DNA from: CAYQVO01 sp964421085
GTDB lineage: Bacteria; Bdellovibrionota_C; UBA2361; CAYQVO01
Assembly: GCA_964421085.1 (NCBI GenBank)
Contig: CAYQVO010000009.1
Location: forward strand, 1-64,000
Length of the DNA stretch: 64,000 bases
Direction of reading: 5' to 3'
In this document: positions 58,657-64,000 of the stretch, one piece after another
Layout: each line of letters starts with the position of its first letter
Position numbering within the stretch: position 1 is the first letter of the stretch
Position numbers and translations under genes: made by a program
The notes under the pieces: generated by a model
The model's database searches: none
Told to the model about the DNA's origin: nothing
Seen by the model: only the letters and a program-made list of their open reading frames with translations

Positions 58657-58932
58657 CATTGCGTCACGGGATGATCGCTTTGCAGAGAGATTCGAGCACG
58701 ATCGGACCTGGCCAGAGCGAGAATGCCTGAATTTTTTCGCCACCCCATCGAAAAATCGCACACCCCTTTCTGCCTTCGGGCGTCCTAATGATGGAAGCTG
58801 ACCCAACCAAATACGGTTTTCAAAGGTTACGGTCGATGGGTTGAGGAGGGGCTGCAGCCATTCTGGACAGCCCCTGGTTTTTAGAGCTGGTTTGGGATTT
58901 TGTGGATGGGCAAAGACATCAGGGAGTGCAGA

Positions 58933-59280
58933 ATGTCAGAAGAAAACACCGAATTCCTGTTGCTGGACATTGAATACGGCAGTGGTTTTGACAACTATCT
59001 CGAGCGCGAAGGTTACGCGCATGGGCCCGAACGAGCGCTCATGCTGGCGTTGCTCTTCGACGCCGTGCAGCTGCTTCTGGCCGGAAGGACCTTAAACCGG
59101 ACGACGGATACTCTGGCCTTTCGTGAGGCTCAGTCGTGGCTGATGAGCGACGACCACGACTATGTCTTTTCATTTCGTAATGTCTGTGAAGCGCTGGGCA
59201 TAAATTCCGCCTATCTCAGACTCGGGATTCTGAACGCATTTCACACACGGCAGTTCCGGCAAATGAGAAAGCGGGACTGA
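58933..59280 (+). CDS. Small conserved protein, paralogue A (WLM...FSF...CEALG family)
   Basis: 115 residues from ATG 58933, chosen for the GGAGTGCAGA before it. EAQSWLMSDDHDYVFSFRNVCEALGINSAYLRLGI is the conserved block, which I have seen in many uncultured and deltaproteobacterial proteins without known function. The N-terminal region (PERALMLALLFDAVQLLLAG) is helical. The gene at 60687-60974 has the same block, so the two are paralogues in this window. Function unknown. Confidence 0.7.
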   Translation: MSEENTEFLLLDIEYGSGFDNYLEREGYAHGPERALMLALLFDAVQLLLAGRTLNRTTDTLAFREAQSWLMSDDHDYVFSFRNVCEALGINSAYLRLGILNAFHTRQFRQMRKRD

Positions 59281-59334
59281 AGGGGGAGACATCCAATTGC
59301 GGGCCGATCCCCGCCTGTGGTATTTCAATTTCTT

Positions 59335-60309
59335 ATGAAGAGTATTAAGCGTTCGGTCTGGGCCTGGATGGCAAGTTTCGTATCGCTTTCGCTGCTGGCG
59401 TTTTTCATAGTTCTTATCAAGGTCCCCGTCGATCAGATTGAGAAATCCATCCGTGCGCGCGAGATTCGGGCTGCCGTTCATCAGCGCATTTTCCGCGACG
59501 TTCGCGCTGCTGAGCACAGCTTGTTTGAAGACAGCTGGGGGGAAAGGATAGTGGCGAGCATTGATACCCGCGGAGCAATCATCTGGCGCATTGATCCTTC
59601 CGTTATCCCAGTCATTGATATCCTTGCGGCTCTTGATGCCGGAGATATTCCCGCGCTTCGCGCAGGGCTTCTCTCTCCGGACTTTTTCCCGCAGGGCAAT
59701 GTCCCGGACGAGGTCAGGAGATTAAGTGATGCGATGGCGGAACTCGACTCGAACAGACGCGACATGATCGAAGCCCGGAATAATGCCCGCCGCATCGTTC
59801 CGAAATTCGTTGCAGCGCGTGAAAACCTCCGGCTGTTTCTCGGGTTTCCCCCCGAGGCAATAGGTCCGGACCAGTTCGAGGAAGGAGATAGTGAACAGGA
59901 GAGTGATGAAGCGGCAGGTAGTGCGGAGGAGTTTCCCGTCTATGCATCAGGAGTCCTTGCAGACCTTCCTGAGTTGAGAGAAATCCCGGGCGACTATAAA
60001 GACCTTCCGGATCTCCGAAGATCGCTCGATGCCTTTGATGTGCATGTTAAGGTCAGCGGCCCGAACCCGATGCAGGATTTCCAGGATACGATAGCCGATC
60101 TTCGTGAAAAATTTGCTTCTGCACGGGCGGAGATTGCAGCTCTCAAAGAGCAGGACGAAAAACTCAGCACCCGGAGGGTTCAGATTGAGCAGCAGGTAGA
60201 GGAGTCGAGGAACAGTGTTCGTAAGCTCTATGAGTCAAGGCTTAACGTGCTTCTCAGTCCGCCGGGCTTGTTGGAGAGAATCAATAAATTAACTATTCAG
60301 GCGGCTTAA
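59335..60309 (+). CDS. Membrane-anchored coiled-coil protein
   Basis: 324 residues from ATG 59335; GTG 59317 is an alternative. A single anchor at the N-terminus (WMASFVSLSLLAFFIVLI) is followed by a mostly helical extracytoplasmic region with an acidic segment (EEGDSEQESDEAAGSAEEF). A coiled coil occupies about residues 245-310 (FASARAEIAALKEQDEKLST). No family recognised. It may span the periplasm as a structural element. Confidence 0.55.
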   Translation: MKSIKRSVWAWMASFVSLSLLAFFIVLIKVPVDQIEKSIRAREIRAAVHQRIFRDVRAAEHSLFEDSWGERIVASIDTRGAIIWRIDPSVIPVIDILAALDAGDIPALRAGLLSPDFFPQGNVPDEVRRLSDAMAELDSNRRDMIEARNNARRIVPKFVAARENLRLFLGFPPEAIGPDQFEEGDSEQESDEAAGSAEEFPVYASGVLADLPELREIPGDYKDLPDLRRSLDAFDVHVKVSGPNPMQDFQDTIADLREKFASARAEIAALKEQDEKLSTRRVQIEQQVEESRNSVRKLYESRLNVLLSPPGLLERINKLTIQAA

Positions 60310-60686
60310 GCGTTTAATAAAAAGTCCGCCATCTCATAAAAGCTCAACATACAGGGCAAAATTTTTTCGTTGACTTGGGAATATCCATTCTATAAACTCA
60401 CTATTCGTACGAACCTCCTGCCCGAGATAAGCAGCATTTTTGCAGAATCATTGTAAGGGTGAGGTTGTGCAATCTGTACTGGACATTTTCTGTATTATCA
60501 GTTCCGAACGATCGGTGTTTGAAGAGATGTCCAGATGAAACAATAGAAACGAGACTTTTACAGAACAGGTTCAGGTCAACCTGAAGACGAACGATACTTC
60601 TTCTTCTGCTTCTGGTTGACGACGGGTTCTTTTTTCTTTTTCTTTTTTTATAGTACTCAACTTATTTTTCTGAGGCTGAAATTTAA
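60310..60686. other. 377-base region without a gene
   Basis: A possible promoter (TTGACT at 60370-60375, TATAAA at 60391-60396) has a 15-base spacer, which is short. Downstream, 60594-60655 is a pyrimidine-rich tract on the plus strand. No coding frame is visible. It probably holds the promoter of the paralogue B gene. Confidence 0.35.
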
Positions 60687-60974
60687 ATGAAGGGTTGGTC
60701 AAATTCGGAAATTCCATCGGCTGGTGCGTATGTTCCTGAGAAAAGGCTTCTGGCGGCTGTCCTGCAGCGCGCTATCACTGACTACGTGAGCGGAGAAGGC
60801 GAACTTAGAGAGGGGGCCCGTGCGTGGTTGATGGAGAATGAACCGTCCGATGCACCACTTACATTCCAATTCATCTGTGAAGCGCTTGACCTTGATTATG
60901 AGAGTCTTAAGGGCGCTATCCTGATGCAGGCAGAATCGCAGCATCAAGATGCTGTAAACGAGGTTGCGGTCTGA
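60687..60974 (+). CDS. Small conserved protein, paralogue B (WLM...F...CEAL family)
   Basis: 95 residues. The block ARAWLMENEPSDAPLTFQFICEALDLDYESLKGAIL lines up with paralogue A at 58933-59280 (WLM, F-F, CEAL-x-x-x-L and a trailing helix). PEKRLLAAVLQRAITDYVSG corresponds to A's first helix. The proteins share fold but differ in most residues, so the duplication is old or came from different sources. A perfect hairpin follows at 61014. Confidence 0.7.
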   Translation: MKGWSNSEIPSAGAYVPEKRLLAAVLQRAITDYVSGEGELREGARAWLMENEPSDAPLTFQFICEALDLDYESLKGAILMQAESQHQDAVNEVAV

Positions 60975-61013
60975 AGTCGCACTGAAACAAATCAAATTGC
61001 CAAAGCACAGTGT

Positions 61014-61048
61014 ATGACATAGCATGGGTACGCCATGCGGTATGTCAT
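61014..61048. repeat. Hairpin after paralogue B gene
   Basis: ATGACATA-GCATGG / CCATGC-GG-TATGTCAT: fourteen base pairs with a two-base bulge and a five-base loop GTACG. It lies 40 bases after the paralogue B gene. It could be a terminator (no T-run) or a protein-binding palindrome. Confidence 0.5.
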
Positions 61049-61139
61049 GCACTGGCCGGCAATCTGTGTCATCCTCTGCAGGACAGTCCCCGCGTATGCC
61101 GGCTCTCATGGAATTTTTGAACTGGGCAATGAGATAGTC

Positions 61140-61409
61140 ATGTGCGCTGAAAGCAAAGGAAACAATCCCGTACTGTGGCAGAAGCTCCTTGACGAGGTTG
61201 AAGACAAACTTCAAATGGGACTTCTTGATCATCTCCGCCGCGTAGCTGCATATCATTTCGAAGATGATCTTCTCATCATTGCGGCAGGTACCGACCAGGA
61301 CAGAGAGTATTTCGAGAAAAACACCACTATTCAGACCCTCAAGCTTTTTGCTGAGAAAGTGGCGGGAGTCAACCGGGTGAGAGTTGATTCCGGCAGGACG
61401 GATTCCTAG
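61140..61409 (+). CDS. Small hypothetical protein (DnaA domain I-like)
   Basis: 89 residues from ATG 61140. VLWQKLLDEVEDKLQMGLLDHL, then short strands (YHFEDDLLIIAAGTDQDREYFEKN) and a final helix-strand (KLFAEKVAGVNRVRVDSG), follow the plan of the DnaA N-terminal domain (W-L-x-L...; KH-like fold). The match is only structural. An earlier ATG at 61035 would add a hydrophobic leader (MRYVMHWPAICVILCRTVPA) that looks like a signal, so start and location are uncertain. Confidence 0.4.
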   Translation: MCAESKGNNPVLWQKLLDEVEDKLQMGLLDHLRRVAAYHFEDDLLIIAAGTDQDREYFEKNTTIQTLKLFAEKVAGVNRVRVDSGRTDS

Positions 61410-61479
61410 CCGGCCGACAAGTGTGTTCAGTTGCAGCGCACTTTATCCTCAGGGAAATTTCCCGGAAAAATAACACGAG

Positions 61480-61761
61480 TCACGATTCTCCCTCGCAGCG
61501 GGATTTCGGGTTGCGAGAATGCCTTGACCTGCTCGTGACCGACGAATTGAAATGAAAGATCTTCTTCGGCGGAGCTTTGCCGAATTTCCCGAGGCGGGAG
61601 CAGCGAAGCACGCGTTCGCCGGCGTCAAAACCGGAGTCGAGGGCGCAGGAGAAATCAATCTCCCCTGCACCATCAACTTCCGTTGTCTTAAGCAGACATC
61701 CAGCTAACACGCACGCACAATTCATAGAGAGAGAGAGCGAAATCTTTCTACGCAACCACAT
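61480..61761 (-). CDS. Possible small lipoprotein
   Basis: 93 residues. MWLRRKISLSLSMNCACVLAGC has a basic start, a hydrophobic core and a lipobox LAGC. The rest (EVDGAGEIDFSCALDSGFDAG...) is weakly structured, and the basic Ser-Arg tail looks unusual. The ATG overlaps the upstream gene's stop by 14 bases, which fits an operon. Coding potential is not strong, so low confidence. Confidence 0.25.
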   Translation of the reverse strand: MWLRRKISLSLSMNCACVLAGCLLKTTEVDGAGEIDFSCALDSGFDAGERVLRCSRLGKFGKAPPKKIFHFNSSVTSRSRHSRNPKSRCEGES

Positions 61762-62386
61762 TCACCTGCGCTCCAGCCTGAGCAAGCAACCCTGAGGAAA
61801 CATTCGACTGAACAGTTTGAGCTACGCTTTGAGGATCAAGCCCCATTTCCTGGCGCTTTGCCGCTTCAAACGCCTGGAGCTTTTTCTCGATGAGTTCCAT
61901 TGTTTTTTGAACGCCGTCTTTTACGCCGTCGAACTGGAATGCGCCGAGGCCTTCAAGTGTGCTGCAGGCGTCGTCGTAACCCATCTTCACGCCCGAACGC
62001 ACCTGTTCCATGAAGGAATTCAGAAGCTCCTCGCCTTCAAGGTCGGGATTCTGCTTTGCATACGTGTCGAATAGAGCCGTCACACCCGTGACGATCTTGT
62101 CGGCAGTTGCTTCGGGAGTCACCTCTTCAGGCTTGAGGCTCTGAATTCCATTGGGGATCTTTGATTTGAGGAGTTCGTTGAGTTTATCGATTATCTCGTT
62201 CGCTGTTACCGATAGACCTTTAAAGACAGAATTGATGGACGCATCGTTGCGGTCTTCCGCTCCGCCACCCCCGAAAGACGTCTCAATTACCATCGCATTC
62301 ATGCTGAGTTTCGTCTCGCGGTAATAATAATATGAACCTGCTGCCTGGGTGGCCTGGGCGGCCTGGGGAAGGGAACTGCTTTCCAT
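61748..62386 (-). CDS. DUF5610-like protein
   Basis: 212 residues. The central region (SVFKGLSVTANEIIDKLNELL, VKMGYDDACSTLEGLGAFQFDGVKDGVQKTMELIEKKLQAF) matches my recollection of DUF5610, a family of unknown function often found with flagellar or secretion genes. No signal or membrane span. Ends in a small flexible region ending VNVVA. There is an overlap of 14 bases with the putative lipoprotein gene downstream. Upstream is a 250-base gap to the divergent PP2C-like gene. Confidence 0.6.
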   Translation of the reverse strand: MESSSLPQAAQATQAAGSYYYYRETKLSMNAMVIETSFGGGGAEDRNDASINSVFKGLSVTANEIIDKLNELLKSKIPNGIQSLKPEEVTPEATADKIVTGVTALFDTYAKQNPDLEGEELLNSFMEQVRSGVKMGYDDACSTLEGLGAFQFDGVKDGVQKTMELIEKKLQAFEAAKRQEMGLDPQSVAQTVQSNVSSGLLAQAGAQVNVVA

Positions 62387-62554
62387 ACAACACTCCTTGT
62401 TTGTACCAACCTCTACGTCAAGAGCTTGATTTCCTCGCGCTTACTTGCCTGGAGAAAAGTATCGGACAGGACGGCGCCCACTTTAGTAAAAAGTTGTTTG
62501 CCTGCGGGATGTGGGCTTTATTCAATGAGTTAGGACGGAAATTTTTTGGGTGTC

Positions 62555-62587
62555 CTGAAAACCTGGAAACCTGGTGCTGAAAACCTG
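62555..62587. repeat. Short direct repeat upstream of the PP2C-like gene
   Basis: CTGAAAACCTG occurs at 62555-62565 and 62577-62587, 22 bases apart (two helical turns), with GGAAACCTGGTG between. It lies in the gap between two divergent genes. Confidence 0.4.
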
Positions 62588-62637
62588 ATGTGGTAAGCCA
62601 GGTGCAGGTGCGCGAACACTGTGCCACAATCGTGGCC

Positions 62638-63402
62638 ATGTCGTTGACCAGATTGCAGTGTGCTTTCCAGAAAGGAGAAAAATGGGGCGTTGATTCGAGC
62701 TCCTGCGTTTTTTTCAATCCACAAAGCAGGCCGGGCTGTCTTGCTTTCGGCGGTTCAACAGCTGCACGGGAAAGCATCGGAGGGCAGGTTGCGGCCAGGC
62801 TTGCACTGGAGCATTTCGTCGAAGGAATGCTTGATTTTTTTCATCCGGCTCCGTTGAGAATCGAGGAGCGCGATACAGAAACAGTATCGGCGGAAAACCT
62901 GCAGGCGATCGAAGTGGCTTTTAAACGTGCCAACAATTCTGTCTTCACATTCGGGCACAAACTCGCGGCCGGCGGCCGTATGGCGGCATCATTGATCGGC
63001 GTCATCCTTCAGGAGAACGTCATTTCCATCGGAAAAGTTGGAGGAGCGTGCGCATATCTGGCGAGGGGGGGTGAGCTGTATCCTTTTTTCGACGCAGGCG
63101 TCCCGGAAGAGGGGGCGACTGAAGGCGGAGGAGGGGTTTATGTGGGGAGCGCGTCGCTTGTCTCGGTGCAGCTTTCTTCGGTGCGGCTCGAGGAGGGAGA
63201 CGCGCTGTTCTTTTTCTCGGACAGTCTCGCAGATGCGCCGGTCAACAGGCTGTTCGGCGCGCTTGACGGCAGAGAGCAGAATCCCTCGATGGAATGTTCA
63301 AGTGTGTTGATGCAGTTGTTTCCGCATCCGAACGAGTACGGATTCGCGGCAATGGCAGAAGCCGGAGCTGATGTTATCTTTCTGCAGGAGGAGTGCGTAT
63401 AG
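62638..63402 (+). CDS. Degenerate PP2C-type phosphatase homologue
   Basis: About 254 residues from ATG 62638. The PP2C beta-sandwich is traceable: LAFGGSTAARESIGGQVAARLALEHFVEGM corresponds to the DGMGGHxxG region, AASLIGVILQENVISIGKVGGACAYLARGGEL to the GDSRxYL region, and LEEGDALFFFSDSLADAP to the CSDGL region. The metal-binding Asp residues of DGMGG and GDSR are replaced (F/G and G), so phosphatase activity is unlikely. It may bind phosphoproteins or act as a structural partner. It precedes aconitase directly. Confidence 0.6.
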   Translation: MSLTRLQCAFQKGEKWGVDSSSCVFFNPQSRPGCLAFGGSTAARESIGGQVAARLALEHFVEGMLDFFHPAPLRIEERDTETVSAENLQAIEVAFKRANNSVFTFGHKLAAGGRMAASLIGVILQENVISIGKVGGACAYLARGGELYPFFDAGVPEEGATEGGGGVYVGSASLVSVQLSSVRLEEGDALFFFSDSLADAPVNRLFGALDGREQNPSMECSSVLMQLFPHPNEYGFAAMAEAGADVIFLQEECV

Positions 63403-64000
63403 ATGGCCGCTGAAAATTATTATTCCTGGTATTCCGCTGGAGTCGCAGAGGCAAGGAAGAAATTCGGCCGGTCCCTTACGTACGCTGAGAAGGTCCTTTT
63501 TGCTCACATTGACAAATGGCCCGATCACACACCCCGGCGCGGGGTGGAAACGCTTTTCTTCAATCCTGATCGGGTTGCGATGCAGGACGCGACAGCGCAG
63601 ATGGCAATCCTTCAGTTCATGGTGACGGGACGCCACGAGACGGCAGTGCCGGCCACGATTCACTGCGATCATCTTGTGCAGGCGGAAAAAGGCGCGATGC
63701 ACGATCTGAAACGGGCGTCCAGCGAGAACAGGGAGGTTTATGAATTTCTCGCTTCCGCAGCAGCGAAATACGGAATGGAATTCTGGGGCGCAGGTTCAGG
63801 AATAATTCATCAGGTTGTCCTGGAGCAGTACGCATTTCCCGGCGGGATGATGATCGGCACCGATTCTCATACGCCGAATGCCGGCGGTCTGGGAATGATT
63901 GCGGTCGGTGTGGGCGGCGCCGATGCAGTCGATGTCATGGCGGCACAACCCTGGGGAGTGCTGAATCCGAAGCTTGTGGGAATCCGTCTGACAGGGAAGC
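63403..64000 (+). CDS. Aconitate hydratase, mitochondrial type (3' truncated by window end)
   Basis: Aconitase isomerises citrate to isocitrate in the TCA cycle, using a 4Fe-4S cluster. The 199 residues in view read through without a stop and carry VAMQDATAQMAILQFM, IHCDHLVQA, GAGSGIIHQVVLEQYAFPG and GTDSHTPNAGGLGMIAVGVGGADAVDVMA, all matching the mitochondrial-type (AcnA2/ACO2-like) group rather than AcnA/AcnB. ATG 63403 follows the PP2C-like gene's stop by one base, with GGAGGAG upstream. The cluster cysteines lie beyond the window. Confidence 0.95.
   Translation, partial: MAAENYYSWYSAGVAEARKKFGRSLTYAEKVLFAHIDKWPDHTPRRGVETLFFNPDRVAMQDATAQMAILQFMVTGRHETAVPATIHCDHLVQAEKGAMHDLKRASSENREVYEFLASAAAKYGMEFWGAGSGIIHQVVLEQYAFPGGMMIGTDSHTPNAGGLGMIAVGVGGADAVDVMAAQPWGVLNPKLVGIRLTGK

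Noticed and set aside
1..64000. CRISPR array, rRNA operon, phage or plasmid backbone
   Set aside because: No regularly spaced direct repeats, no rRNA sequence, and no integrase, capsid, terminase or replication genes were found.

Overview
The window reads as a piece of a Gram-negative bacterial chromosome of moderate to high G+C. A run of ten N at 39720-39729 points to a draft or metagenome scaffold. The Gram-negative assignment rests on a lipid A type acyltransferase (4833-5741), several lipoproteins, a pseudopilin and periplasmic-type proteins. I cannot name the phylum. Features I associate with poorly cultured, deltaproteobacteria-like lineages include a pair of small WLM...FSF...CEAL proteins, a mitochondrial-type aconitase, a stand-alone GMP synthase ATP pyrophosphatase subunit and long-form HflX.

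Layout. 1-4.8 kb: exonuclease with a broken BRCT end, tRNA-Glu, queG, lipoprotein and pseudopilin genes. 4.8-12.2 kb: mostly minus-strand envelope genes (LpxL-like acyltransferase, two site-2 proteases, CNNM/CorC-like CBS protein, nucleotide-sugar reductase) with an orphan AbiEi-like regulator. 12.4-18.1 kb: YbaK deacylase, guaA C-terminal subunit, DHH-like protein, hydrolase. 18.1-33.6 kb: metK, rRNA/tRNA uracil methyltransferase, dehydrogenase, DJ-1 protein, sulfatase-like and GT-C membrane proteins, coaE, SCP2 protein, histidine kinase, aminotransferase, TPR protein, DUF1846. 34.3-42.8 kb: DNA methylase-like protein, CobB/CbiA-like protein without glutaminase residues, hflX, tautomerase, CBS protein, Xaa-Pro peptidase, thioesterase, rpmE, TlpA. 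42.8-50 kb: lipoprotein-nadK-recN run, M23 peptidase, and a REP-associated transposase (RAYT) with inverted REP ends. 50-54.7 kb is accessory: a Fic plus Rel-type HD fusion, glutaredoxin, DNPH1-like enzyme, a winged-helix regulator with palindromic operators, and a small repeat cassette. 54.7-64 kb: Smr, tyrS, rpmG, a catalytically dead P-type ATPase homologue, paralogous small proteins, a degenerate PP2C, and the start of an aconitase gene.

Housekeeping functions (translation: tyrS, rpmE, rpmG, queG, YbaK, tRNA-Glu, uracil methyltransferase; cofactors: metK, nadK, coaE; repair: recN) are spread among one- to three-gene units on both strands, with no single long operon. Recurrent themes are enzyme folds that have lost catalytic residues (P-type ATPase, CobB, PP2C, possibly the DNA methylase), membrane proteolysis, and degraded gene remnants in intergenic spaces (cytochrome c peroxidase tail, PDZ tail).

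The most distinctive items are: (1) the 496-residue protein at 50495-51985, joining a Fic motif to a complete (p)ppGpp-hydrolase-like HD signature; (2) the RAYT at 48082-49029 with matching inverted ends and a REPIN-like perfect palindrome of the same motif 5 kb away; (3) the dead P-type ATPase at 56641-58656.
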